Of a stretch of DNA of 10,947 nt, positions 1 through 5,782 are shown one piece after another; the stretch's first letter is position 1, and every line of letters begins with the position of its first letter. The stretch comes from JAWLCQ01 sp041687095 (GTDB lineage Bacteria; Planctomycetota; Phycisphaerae; SM23-33), in the NCBI GenBank assembly GCA_041687095.1, contig JAWLCQ010000158.1:1-10947 (forward strand), given 5' to 3'. Under the pieces are notes generated by a model that ran no database searches, was not told the DNA's origin, and saw nothing but the letters and a program-made list of their open reading frames with translations. The position numbers and the translations under genes are program-made.

Positions 1-21
1 GTTGAGCCTGCCAGACCGAAG

Positions 22-56
22 CACCCCCAAGCGGCAAACAACGCCGCTTGAGGGTG
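22..56. repeat. Inverted repeat, 14-nt arms
   Basis: Arms at 22-35 and 43-56 pair with one mismatch around a 7-nt loop (36-42). No T-run follows on either strand, so a classical intrinsic terminator is not supported. The right arm runs into GTGGCACCC (54-62), a 9-mer that also ends the large hairpin at 10396-10470, which suggests members of one repeat family. The element could end transcription of a gene lying before the window. Confidence 0.75.
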
Positions 57-62
57 GCACCC

Positions 63-103
63 CGTGAACGGTTACCGATTTCTGATTTCCGTAACCGTTC
101 ACG
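63..103. repeat. Perfect 13-bp inverted repeat
   Basis: CGTGAACGGTTAC at 63-75 is the exact reverse complement of 91-103, with a 15-nt loop that is A/T-richer than its surroundings. It starts 7 nt after the previous hairpin. It may be part of a compound repeat, a terminator of an upstream gene, or a protein-binding dyad; the sequence does not decide. Confidence 0.75.
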
Positions 104-221
104 CGGCGCACCCGGGCGTTTCAGAAAAACGACCGCCGTCCGAACCTCCCCACCGACCCTGCGTCAATCCTGTTCGGCACGACGGTTGCATCGTCCCGCG
201 CGTGCCAGTCCGTAAGCTCGA

Positions 222-414
222 AGGGCCTTCAGAGCCGTAGCCCAGGGCAGAGCGAAGCGCCGCCCTGGGTACGGGGTATCGAGTCGTTCCGCCCTGAAAG
301 GGCACAAGAGAACGTCCCGGCGCTCTTGGGCCCTTTCAGGGCGAAAACTCCTGGCGCTGCCGACCCAGGGCGGCGGCCTGCGGCCTTGCCCTGGGCTACG
401 GCTCTGGAAGCCCT
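222..414. repeat. Nested dyad-symmetric element (three concentric stems)
   Basis: Three concentric pairs of arms share one centre near 317. The outer pair, 231-248 with 388-405, is 18 bp and perfect, and continues outward imperfectly to 222 and 414. The middle pair, 259-270 with 363-374, is 12 bp and perfect. The inner pair is 290-303 with 330-343 (14 bp, perfect) plus 305-310 with 323-328. The bulges between inner and middle stems are 19 nt on each side. The inner arm itself contains the small palindrome GCCCTGAAAGGGC. No transposase is linked. It could be a non-autonomous mobile repeat, a structured RNA, or a DNA secondary-structure element. Confidence 0.75.
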
Positions 415-443
415 ACGGGCTACTGTCAGAAGCCCCGCGGGCT
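409..443. repeat. Twin mini-hairpins AGCCC-nnn-GGGCT
   Basis: AGCCCTACGGGCT (409-421) and AGCCCCGCGGGCT (431-443) are the same 5-bp stem with different 3-nt loops, starting 22 nt apart. A third copy of the same core, with loop TTC, lies at 2360-2372. The first overlaps the outer edge of the nested dyad element. The recurrence suggests a short dispersed palindromic repeat; no function can be read from the sequence. Confidence 0.6.
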
Positions 444-515
444 GCACGTGCCCCGCACCGCGTGGGTCGAAGGCCCGCGTTCCGCTGCGCTGTTCCCTCC
501 GGGGGGGGCAGACCG

Positions 516-521
516 TACAAT
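516..521 (+). promoter_or_regulatory. TACAAT -10 box for the histidine kinase, leaderless arrangement
   Basis: TACAAT lies exactly 6 nt upstream of the ATG at 528, so transcription would begin at or next to the start codon. There is no Shine-Dalgarno sequence between the box and the ATG. No good -35 hexamer is visible at the usual distance (493-498 reads TTCCCT). The same box-to-ATG geometry is seen at 9620 (minus) and 9665 (plus). Confidence 0.5.
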
Positions 522-527
522 CCTCCC

Positions 528-2135
528 ATGGCCAGGCGGTTCGTGCAGGTGTCGTTGGCGACCAAGCTGCGGGTGCTCTTCGGGGCGGCCGTGCTTGGGA
601 TCATTGCCGCTGCGCTGCTCGTGCCCTGGTACTTCATGGAACTGCTGGCGGTCCAGGGCGTGCAGCGCCCCGCCGCCGAACTCACCCGCCTCCGCCTCAA
701 CGAGTGGACGCTCGAACACCCGCGCGACCCCCACGCCGAGAGCGACGTGGCGGCCGCGTATGTGCTCAGCGAGCGGGCGGGCCTTCGCAAGGGCCCGCGG
801 CTGCTCCAGTTGCGCGGGGACACCCAGTACGCCGAGCCCGTCGACGCCGCCGCCCAGACCGCCCGCGAAGCCTTCCTCCGCAACCCCACGCAGGAACTGG
901 TGATCCTCCCGGCCGAGGACGAGCAGGGCGAGGACGTCTTCCAGTGCTACCGCGCCGTCCGCGTCGAGTCCTCCTGCCTGGGCGGGGCGTGTCACGGCCC
1001 CGAGGCCACCAACGCCCCCTCGTTCACCCCCGGGGACATGGTGGGCATCATCGAACTGCAGATCCCCGCCGAGACCTCCTCCAGCGGGCTGCTGGTGTGG
1101 TGGACGCGGTACGCGTTCATTGGGGGCGGGGCGCTGGCGGCGCTGTTCGCGTTCGTCGTCTTCGCGGTGATCATCCAGCGGCTGATCCTGCGGCCGGTGC
1201 GGCAACTGCGCGACCTCGCCGACCGCGTCGCCGATGGGGATCTCTCCGTCCGCAGCACGCTGGTGTCTGGCGATGAACTGCAGCGGCTGGGCGAGAGCTT
1301 CAACGAGATGCTCCAGGCCATCAGCGACCAGCACGGCAAGTTGCGGGCGGCGAACCGCGCGCTGGACCTCAAGCTCAACGAACTCGCCGAGGCCAACGTC
1401 ACCCTCTTTCAGGCCAACAAGGTCAAGAGCGAGTTCCTCGCCAACGTCTCCCACGAACTCCGCACGCCCCTCAACAGCATCCTGGGCTTCGCCGACCTCA
1501 TCGCCGAGTCCCCCGACGAGCGCCTCAAGCGGTACGGGAACAACATCCGCTCGGCCGCCAAGAACCTGCTGGCCATGATCAACGACCTGCTGGACCTCGC
1601 CAAGATCGAGGCCGGCCGCGCCGAGGTCCGGTTTGACAAGGTCTCCGTCACCGACGTCTGCCAGACGCTGCTCGCCCTGATGAAGCCCCTCGCCGACAAG
1701 AAGCAGCACGAGCTGCGGAGCGAGTTGTCGCAGGACCTGCCGATCATCATCACGGACCCGGGGCGGCTGCAGCAGATCCTGTACAACCTGATCTCCAACG
1801 CCGTGAAGTTCACGCCCGCGGGGGGCACGATCACGCTGGGCGCGCGTCCGCTCCGCAGCGGGGACCGGCGGATCGAGCAGGTGGAGATCTACGTGTCCGA
1901 CACGGGCCCGGGCATTCCGGAGTCCGAGCAGAAGCACATCTTCGAGAAGTTCTACCAGCTCGACCGCTCGCTGACGAAGGAGTCCACGGGGACCGGGCTG
2001 GGGCTGGCGATCTCGAAGGAACTCGCCACGCTGCTCCGCGGGCAACTCGTGCTCAAGAGCATCCCCGGGCACGGGGCGCGCTTCGCCGTCACCCTCCCCG
2101 TCGAGCCCCAGCCGGAACTCGCGCCGCGGACGTAG
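528..2135 (+). CDS. Membrane sensor histidine kinase with heme-c-like sensor domain
   Basis: This is a 535-residue sensor kinase that should autophosphorylate on histidine and pass the phosphate to a response regulator not present in the window. Order: transmembrane helix about 11-37; extracytoplasmic domain about 38-184; second helix about 185-215; HAMP linker about 210-260; coiled-coil region; HisKA with H309 in SHELRTPLNSI; HATPase_c with N-box N424 (NLISNAVKF), G1 box D458 in DTGPGIP, and G2 GTGLGL. Near the end of the sensor domain, C150-x4-C155-H156-G followed by GDMVGIIELQIP resembles the DUF3365/Tll0287-like heme-binding domain, where the motif is normally CX2CH. The ATG at 528 is chosen over one at 462 because a TACAAT box ends 6 nt before it and the protein then starts just before the first helix. 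Kinase assignment is firm; heme binding and the signal sensed (redox or a gas) are inference. Confidence 0.93.
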   Translation: MARRFVQVSLATKLRVLFGAAVLGIIAAALLVPWYFMELLAVQGVQRPAAELTRLRLNEWTLEHPRDPHAESDVAAAYVLSERAGLRKGPRLLQLRGDTQYAEPVDAAAQTAREAFLRNPTQELVILPAEDEQGEDVFQCYRAVRVESSCLGGACHGPEATNAPSFTPGDMVGIIELQIPAETSSSGLLVWWTRYAFIGGGALAALFAFVVFAVIIQRLILRPVRQLRDLADRVADGDLSVRSTLVSGDELQRLGESFNEMLQAISDQHGKLRAANRALDLKLNELAEANVTLFQANKVKSEFLANVSHELRTPLNSILGFADLIAESPDERLKRYGNNIRSAAKNLLAMINDLLDLAKIEAGRAEVRFDKVSVTDVCQTLLALMKPLADKKQHELRSELSQDLPIIITDPGRLQQILYNLISNAVKFTPAGGTITLGARPLRSGDRRIEQVEIYVSDTGPGIPESEQKHIFEKFYQLDRSLTKESTGTGLGLAISKELATLLRGQLVLKSIPGHGARFAVTLPVEPQPELAPRT

Positions 2136-2142
2136 GGGGGAA

Positions 2143-2205
2143 AGGTTGGAGGTTAGAGGTTAGAGGTGAGAGGTGAGAGGTGAGAGGTGAGAGGTGAGAG
2201 GTTAT
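2143..2205 (+). repeat. Heptamer tandem repeat array, nine units
   Basis: Nine consecutive 7-bp units begin 8 nt after the kinase stop codon: AGGTTGG, AGGTTAG twice, AGGTGAG five times and AGGTTAT. The array is purine-rich on the plus strand. Units with the same consensus occur on the minus strand at 2428-2469, so one transcript across the spacer could fold the two arrays into a long stem. The period of 7 is not a multiple of 3, and translations across it give only repetitive Ser/Leu/Pro peptides, so it is not coding. Confidence 0.85.
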
Positions 2206-2302
2206 CGCATCCCACCTTATTCTCGGCCGGGTGCCGTGGTTTGCGGAGCGCAGCGAAGCAACCACGTCCAATCGGCATTGCCGGCAAATCACCTGGGATG
2301 CG
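2206..2302. repeat. Hairpin element between the heptamer arrays
   Basis: Nested stems are visible: CGCATCCCA (2206-2214) with 2294-2302, 9 bp perfect; GCCGG (2226-2230) with CCGGC (2281-2285); GTGCC (2231-2235) with 2274-2278, including one G-T pair; and CGTGGTT (2235-2241) with AACCACG (2260-2266). C2235 can pair in either of the last two stems, but not both. The apical sequence GGAGCGCAGCGAAGC resembles AGAGCGAAGC at 249-258 inside the first dyad element. Heptamer-like units resume right after it (AGAGGTGGGAGGTGGGAG, 2307-2324), so it looks inserted into or grown within the array. It may also act as a convergent terminator between the kinase and the gene at 2815. Confidence 0.65.
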
Positions 2303-2356
2303 CATTAGAGGTGGGAGGTGGGAGTCCGCCCGCTCCGCGCCCTAACCGCCTCTCTA

Positions 2357-2375
2357 TGCAGCCCTTCGGGCTGCA
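2357..2375. terminator. Compact GC hairpin between convergent genes
   Basis: TGCAGCCC and GGGCTGCA pair perfectly around a TTC loop. It is a stable stem between two convergent genes (kinase ending 2135, small gene ending 2471) and could stop transcription in both directions. No U-tract follows on either strand, so termination is inference. Its core AGCCC-nnn-GGGCT matches the two mini-hairpins at 409-443. Nothing else is recognisable between 2376 and 2427. Confidence 0.4.
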
Positions 2376-2427
2376 GTCTCGCAGTCTGCAGATGCCGCAA
2401 CCAAGGACGAACCTTGATTCTTGTGTC

Positions 2428-2469
2428 AACCTCTGACCTCTAGCCTCTCACCTCTCACCTCTAACCTTC
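2428..2469 (-). repeat. Heptamer tandem repeat array, inverted copy
   Basis: Six 7-bp units on the plus strand read AACCTCT, GACCTCT, AGCCTCT, CACCTCT twice and AACCTTC. This is the reverse complement of the AGGTTAG/AGGTGAG units at 2143-2205. The array ends directly at the stop codon of the gene at 2471. Its inverted placement around about 220 bp of spacer gives the whole intergenic region potential for a stem of roughly 40 bp with scattered mismatches. Confidence 0.8.
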
Positions 2470-2470
2470 A

Positions 2471-2815
2471 TCAGTACCAGACCATCACGATCATGTTCGG
2501 CACGGGGGTTTTGCCCTCGAGCGTGCCGATGACGTGTCCGATGTGCTTGACCTCGATGCTCTCCCCGTCGATCCACTCGTTGATCTGGTCCTGCATGTAC
2601 TGGAGGGCGGCCTCGGAGATCTTGGAGTGGAAGACGCGGCAGCGGGTGGCGCCCGTACCGGTGAGGTTCAGCGTCCGCTTGAACTTCTGCTGCGTTCCGC
2701 CCTGATCGCGTCCGGCGGCGCCGAAGGCGCGCAACTGCCGCTCCTCGGTCTCCAGGACGTCGTCGGGTTCCAGCGAAAGAGGCTCCTCCTCAAAGGGCGT
2801 CCGGTCTTGGGCCAT
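2471..2815 (-). CDS. Small acidic protein of unknown function
   Basis: The 114-residue protein is not recognised. The first 30 residues are strongly acidic (EEEPLSLEPDDVLETEE) and probably disordered. Residues about 45-114 look folded, with a basic start (QKFKRTLNLTGTGATRCRVFH), a predicted helix (SEAALQYMQDQINEWIDGE) and a hydrophobic end (GKTPVPNMIVMVWY). There is no signal peptide or membrane segment. The ATG at 2815 is preferred over an in-frame start at 2878 because AGGAG lies 7 nt upstream, and because the longer form would begin next to the TATAAT box. It is transcribed alone, divergently from the glycoside hydrolase at 2908 and toward the kinase. Codon usage matches its neighbours and the strong SD and promoter support a real gene; function is unknown. 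Confidence 0.78.
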   Translation of the reverse strand: MAQDRTPFEEEPLSLEPDDVLETEERQLRAFGAAGRDQGGTQQKFKRTLNLTGTGATRCRVFHSKISEAALQYMQDQINEWIDGESIEVKHIGHVIGTLEGKTPVPNMIVMVWY

Positions 2816-2842
2816 GGCTGTGCTCCTGCGTTGAGTTTCCTT

Positions 2843-2872
2843 TTGCGGGGACGTGACTGTGAAGCATATTAT
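2843..2872 (+). promoter_or_regulatory. Promoter of the glycoside hydrolase gene
   Basis: TTGCGG (2843-2848) and TATTAT (2867-2872) are spaced by 18 nt, with a start expected near 2879. This gives a leader of about 28 nt containing AAGG (2898-2901), 6 nt before the ATG at 2908. It overlaps the divergent minus-strand promoter. Confidence 0.5.
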
Positions 2873-2895
2873 ACGCACGGTGCGTTGGGGTGCAA
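2868..2895 (-). promoter_or_regulatory. Promoter of the small acidic protein gene
   Basis: On the minus strand TTGCAC (2895-2890) and a perfect TATAAT (2873-2868) are spaced by 16 nt. The -10 box ends 52 nt before the ATG at 2815, leaving a leader of roughly 45 nt with an AGGAG ribosome binding site. The -10 box overlaps the plus-strand TATTAT box, so the two divergent promoters share bases. Confidence 0.55.
2874..2884. promoter_or_regulatory. Short palindrome at the divergent promoters
   Basis: CGCAC-G-GTGCG is a perfect 5-1-5 dyad. It covers the expected plus-strand transcription start and lies between the -35 and -10 boxes of the minus-strand promoter, a position where a bound protein could block both. 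It is short, so a chance occurrence in GC-rich DNA is possible. Confidence 0.25.
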
Positions 2896-2907
2896 GAAAG
2901 GCTAACC

Positions 2908-4473
2908 ATGCAAAGGGATAAGCTGCTCATTCTGCTGGTGTTTGTGGCGGTGCTGTCGGCCGTCGTGGGGCTGGCCGTTCTGCATGGGGACAATGCGCAA
3001 CCGCCCGTCGCTCCGCCCCCCCCGCCGCAGAAAGCGAGCGGGGCGGGGGAGTTCCGCGGCATCTCGCTGCAGTTGCACTCGTCGGACCCGCAGGTCCCCT
3101 TCGAGCAGTACGTCCAGGAGATCGCCGACACCGGAGCGAACACCATCTGCTTCGTCGTCGCCGCCTACCAGGAGAACTGCTCCTCCACGAGCATCTTCAT
3201 CGACCTCCGCAAGACGCCCCCCGACGACCGCGTCCGCTCGCTCATTCGCCTGGCGAAGTCCAAGGGCCTGCGCGTGGTCTTCATGCCCATCGTCCTGCTC
3301 GAAAACGCCCGCGCGGGCGAGTGGCGGGGCAAGATCCAGCCCGAGAACTGGCCCGACTGGTGGGAGGACTACGAGCACTACATCCTCCACTACGTCCACA
3401 TCGCCCAGGCGGAGAACGCCGACCTCTTCATCCTCGGGTCCGAACTCGTCAAGACCGAGGCCCAGGAGGAGGGCTGGCGGAAACTCATCGCCAAGGCCCG
3501 CCGGCACTTCCGCGGACGGCTGAGCTACTCCGCCAACTGGGACCACTACAAGCCCGTCCGCTGGTGGGACGACCTGGACGTCATCGGCATGACCACCTAC
3601 CACGACCTCACCGGCGGAAAGGAGCCCACCGTCGAGCGGCTGATGGACTCCTGGGCCAAGCTCCGCCGGGAGATCCTCGCCTGGCAGAAGGACATTCGCC
3701 GGCCCATCCTGTTCACCGAGGTCGGGTGGCCCAACCTCAAGACCTGCGCCCAGTACCCCTGGAACTACTGCCTCGATGAGGACCCCGACCCGCAGGCGCA
3801 GGCGAACTGCTTCGAGGCCTTCTTCCGCACCTGGTCCAACACGCCCCAGGTGGCGGGGTACCTGGTGTGGGAGTGGCGCTCCTGGCCGGGCCAGCCCACC
3901 GGGCCCGAGGACCGCAGCTACGTCCCCAACGGCAAACCGGCGATGGAGGTCATCCGCAAGTACCTCAACGCCCCGGCGACGACGGCGCCGGCGGAGACGG
4001 GGGAGGCGCAGACGACAGAGGCGCCCGACACCGGCGAATCCGCCGCAGTGCCGACGACCGAGACGGGCGAGGCCGTGAGCGATCCGCAGTCGTCCGATGC
4101 GGAGGAAACGCCACAGGTTCCCGAAGTTCCCGACGTCTTTGGCGTCCCTGAAACGCCCGGTGGCGCGGGATTGCCGGCGGAATCCTCACCGGATCGCGAC
4201 GAGCTTGAAGGGCCACTTCAGCCGCGTCCAGGCGCGTTCAGTCGTGTAGGCGACGGGGGAGTGGTGGGTCCGGGAAGCCCGTTGCGCCAGCGCGAGGCAA
4301 GCGCGATCGCCAAGGGATGCCCCAATGCTTCGCGTGGGGACCCGCAGCGATGCTGCCAGGGCGGCGAGATCGGCATCGAATTCAAGGATCTTCAGTCCGA
4401 GGTCGTCCACCGCTGCCTGCGCCTCGTCCAGGGGCATGCCCTTCTCGCAGAGCTTTCCAAGGACCTCGCATAG
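2908..4473 (+). CDS. Membrane-anchored GH113-like glycoside hydrolase with readthrough tail
   Basis: The 521-residue protein begins with a signal anchor or signal peptide (about 6-28) and a Pro-rich linker. A TIM-barrel hydrolase domain then spans about 48-350. It resembles glycoside hydrolase family 113 (beta-mannanase-like): E179 in ILGSEL fits the acid/base and E271 in FTEVGW the nucleophile, with WWDDLDVIGMTTYHDLTG between them and YLVWEWRSWPG at the end of the barrel. It probably cleaves a polysaccharide outside the cytoplasm; the substrate is unknown. ATG 2908 is preferred over GTG 2890 because AAGG lies 6 nt before it. Residues about 355-425 are a Thr/Ala/Glu/Pro-rich tail. Residues 427-521 are encoded antisense to the whole vapC gene and have no domain-like character, so the original stop was probably lost when the toxin-antitoxin pair arrived. 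The barrel is well supported; GH113 membership is less certain. Confidence 0.85.
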   Translation: MQRDKLLILLVFVAVLSAVVGLAVLHGDNAQPPVAPPPPPQKASGAGEFRGISLQLHSSDPQVPFEQYVQEIADTGANTICFVVAAYQENCSSTSIFIDLRKTPPDDRVRSLIRLAKSKGLRVVFMPIVLLENARAGEWRGKIQPENWPDWWEDYEHYILHYVHIAQAENADLFILGSELVKTEAQEEGWRKLIAKARRHFRGRLSYSANWDHYKPVRWWDDLDVIGMTTYHDLTGGKEPTVERLMDSWAKLRREILAWQKDIRRPILFTEVGWPNLKTCAQYPWNYCLDEDPDPQAQANCFEAFFRTWSNTPQVAGYLVWEWRSWPGQPTGPEDRSYVPNGKPAMEVIRKYLNAPATTAPAETGEAQTTEAPDTGESAAVPTTETGEAVSDPQSSDAEETPQVPEVPDVFGVPETPGGAGLPAESSPDRDELEGPLQPRPGAFSRVGDGGVVGPGSPLRQREASAIAKGCPNASRGDPQRCCQGGEIGIEFKDLQSEVVHRCLRLVQGHALLAELSKDLA

Positions 4474-4593
4474 GTTGACCGTGCAAAGCCAGCAGGGCGC
4501 CGCATTGAGGGCCTCTTCGATGCGGTCCTCGCCCGGCTCCTGCTGCAGGTAGGCGAGGACCGCGGAGGCGTCGAGGATCGCCACGTCAGTCAC
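4186..4593 (-). CDS. vapC: VapC-type PIN-domain toxin (ribonuclease)
   Basis: This 135-residue PIN-domain protein should be a metal-dependent endoribonuclease that inhibits translation when not held by its antitoxin. Putative acidic active-site residues are D8 (VAILDASAVL), E43 (TVNLCEVLGKL), D96 (SLGDRACLAL) and E119 (YTTERAW); the last is more often Asp in VapC proteins. The end, KLVAIR, is typical, so the gene looks complete. The GTG at 4593 is chosen because GAGG lies 6 nt upstream and translation then begins MTDVAILDAS. A GTG at 4605 would add four residues. Its start overlaps the antitoxin gene by 8 nt, suggesting translational coupling. The entire gene lies within the antisense 3' part of the glycoside hydrolase frame. 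Confidence 0.88.
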   Translation of the reverse strand: MTDVAILDASAVLAYLQQEPGEDRIEEALNAAPCWLCTVNLCEVLGKLCEKGMPLDEAQAAVDDLGLKILEFDADLAALAASLRVPTRSIGASLGDRACLALAQRASRTHHSPVAYTTERAWTRLKWPFKLVAIR

Positions 4594-4843
4594 GTTTGGC
4601 CTCACGCCTGCGTTCGGCGAGGAGTTCGTCGCTCAGCCGTGCGTCGGGCGCAACGTAGCGGCGAACACGTTCTCGGGCCCGTCGTCGGGAGGACCGGGCG
4701 CTGGTGAGGGTGGCATGGTCGTTCTCGATGGCGAGCACGATCTCGCTGCCAACCTCCATTCCCAACTGCCGGCGGACTTCGGCGGGAATCACGATGCGTC
4801 CGCCGGCGGCGACGCGAAGAGTTGTTCTTGCTTCCGATGCCAT
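4586..4843 (-). CDS. vapB: VapB-type antitoxin, AbrB/SpoVT family
   Basis: An 85-residue antitoxin. Residues about 7-48 form a SpoVT/AbrB swapped-hairpin DNA-binding domain (GGRIVIPAEVRRQLGMEVGS, then IVLAIEND). The rest is Arg/Glu-rich and should wrap the PIN toxin (RRRARERVRRY, LSDELLAERRREAKRD). The ATG at 4843 has AAGGA 7 nt upstream. It precedes and overlaps the toxin, the usual antitoxin-first order, so the pair is a complete type II module. Such antitoxins usually repress their own promoter; repeats that could serve lie at 4868-4889. Confidence 0.9.
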   Translation of the reverse strand: MASEARTTLRVAAGGRIVIPAEVRRQLGMEVGSEIVLAIENDHATLTSARSSRRRARERVRRYVAPDARLSDELLAERRREAKRD

Positions 4844-4867
4844 GGCAGTATCCTTGCGGGTGGCAGA

Positions 4868-4889
4868 ACTATGAAATCTGACACTATGA
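4868..4889. promoter_or_regulatory. Direct repeats ACTATGA upstream of vapB, candidate operator
   Basis: ACTATGA occurs at 4868-4874 and 4883-4889, 15 bp from start to start, between the divergent vapB and TPM-protein genes. The first copy lies downstream of the vapB -10 box and the second touches it. An AbrB-fold antitoxin often binds such a site. With only 7 bp per copy, chance cannot be excluded. Confidence 0.3.
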
Positions 4890-4894
4890 GTATA
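4889..4894 (-). promoter_or_regulatory. -10 box of the vapBC operon
   Basis: TATACT on the minus strand lies 45 nt before the vapB ATG, leaving a leader with an AAGGA ribosome binding site. It overlaps by two bases the plus-strand TACGAT box of the TPM gene. No clear -35 box is visible. Confidence 0.4.
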
Positions 4895-4898
4895 CGAT
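4893..4898 (+). promoter_or_regulatory. TACGAT -10 box of the TPM-protein pair
   Basis: TACGAT overlaps an in-frame ATG at 4897, which therefore cannot be the translated start if this box is used. Transcription would begin near 4905 and leave a leader of about 34 nt with AAGGA (4927-4931), 7 nt before the ATG at 4939. No good -35 hexamer is visible. Confidence 0.4.
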
Positions 4899-4938
4899 GG
4901 CAGGACAGCAGAGACACGTTCCGTTTAAGGATGGCCAA

Positions 4939-5769
4939 ATGCTACAACAAATGTCCGCATGGATCCCCCGCCGGATCGCGCTTCCATGCTGCCTGACGCT
5001 GCTGGTGCTTCTTGCAGTTCCAGGCGTGGGCGTCGCGCAGCAGCGGGACCTGCAACTGGACCTGGAGAGACCGGGCGATCGCGAGTTCGTCCGCGACCTC
5101 GCCAACCTCATCTCGCCCGAGGATGAGAAGAAGATCGTCGCCCTCGCCACGCAGGTCCTCAACGAGAAGGCCACGCCGATCATCGTCGTCACCATCCCGT
5201 CCATGGGCGCGCATGGGGGCGAGGGGCTGCGGATCGAGACGTTCGCCCGTCTGCTGTTCGACCAGTGGGGGATCGGGCACGAGCGGCTGGGCGAGCAGGA
5301 GTGGAATACGGGCATGCTGCTGCTGGTGTCGCGGGACGACCGCAAGGCCCGCATCGAACTCGGGGCCGGCTGGGGCCACCGCGAAGACGCCGCCGCCCGC
5401 AAGATCATGGACGAACTCATCATCCCCAGGTTCAAGCAGGACGATTTCTCGGGCGGAATCGTCCTGGGCGTCGAGGGGCTCGCGAACCTTGCCCGCGGGC
5501 TCGAACTGCCCCGCGTCCCGCGCCCGTGGTGGCACTACGCCCTCATACTCGGGGCGGTCGGGCTGGCGGTCTTCACCGTCGTCTCGCTCATCCGCCGCGG
5601 ATCGGGCGGGTGGGCGTGGCTGTTCTGGGGCGCCATCTTCGCCGTCATCGGGGTCATCCTGTGGCAGATGCTGACGTCTCGCGGCGGGCGAGGGGGCGGG
5701 GGCGGATTTGGCGGGGGGTCGTTCGGGGGCGGGTTCAGCGGTGGCGGCGGCGCCACGGGATCGTGGTGA
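4939..5769 (+). CDS. TPM-domain (YgcG/DUF477) membrane protein with Gly-rich tail
   Basis: A 276-residue exported membrane protein of the TPM domain family, whose members have been linked to phosphatase activity or protein quality control; its own role is unknown. It has a signal peptide (1-33, positive RR then a Leu/Val core, likely cleavage after VGVA) and a TPM domain about 45-170 (LISPEDEKKIVALATQ, TPIIVVTIPS, NTGMLLLVSRDDRKARIELG). Two membrane helices follow (about 200-218 and 226-246), then a Gly/Phe/Ser tail ending GGGGATGSW, a classic family ending. ATG 4939 has AAGGA 7 nt upstream, whereas the in-frame ATG at 4897 overlaps the -10 box. The next TPM gene begins 13 nt after its stop. 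LemA, a frequent partner, is not in the window. Confidence 0.88.
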   Translation: MLQQMSAWIPRRIALPCCLTLLVLLAVPGVGVAQQRDLQLDLERPGDREFVRDLANLISPEDEKKIVALATQVLNEKATPIIVVTIPSMGAHGGEGLRIETFARLLFDQWGIGHERLGEQEWNTGMLLLVSRDDRKARIELGAGWGHREDAAARKIMDELIIPRFKQDDFSGGIVLGVEGLANLARGLELPRVPRPWWHYALILGAVGLAVFTVVSLIRRGSGGWAWLFWGAIFAVIGVILWQMLTSRGGRGGGGGFGGGSFGGGFSGGGGATGSW

Positions 5770-5782
5770 GACGGAGACATCC

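Larger units (their letters stand above)
1..515. other. Repeat-rich intergenic region without a supported gene
   Basis: No open frame here looks like a real protein: the translations are low-complexity, rich in Arg, Pro, Ala and Gly, and their reading frames follow the inverted repeats. The stretch instead holds two adjacent hairpins (22-56 and 63-103), a long nested dyad element (222-414) and two near-identical mini-hairpins (409-421 and 431-443), listed separately. Positions 104-221 and 444-515 show nothing I can assign. The first 51 nt are open in frame 1 up to a TGA at 49-51 and could be the end of a gene starting before the window, but the residues give no recognisable motif and overlap a hairpin. 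Confidence 0.6.

Noticed and set aside
222..414. Insertion sequence
   Set aside because: There is no transposase frame and no target-site duplication I can identify at the ends.
326..1276. Plus-strand frame over the nested dyad element and kinase 5' end
   Set aside because: It is out of frame with the kinase, and its start lies in the repeat; composition is Arg/Pro-rich.
426..2072. A 548-residue open frame antisense to the histidine kinase
   Set aside because: The plus strand has complete kinase motifs; the minus frame is low-complexity shadow coding.
2089..2292. Small protein with Ser/Leu/Pro/Thr repeats
   Set aside because: The peptide is only the translation of the heptamer array read on the minus strand; there is no ribosome binding site.
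2143..2469. CRISPR array
   Set aside because: Units are 7 bp, contiguous and without unique spacers; there are no cas genes.
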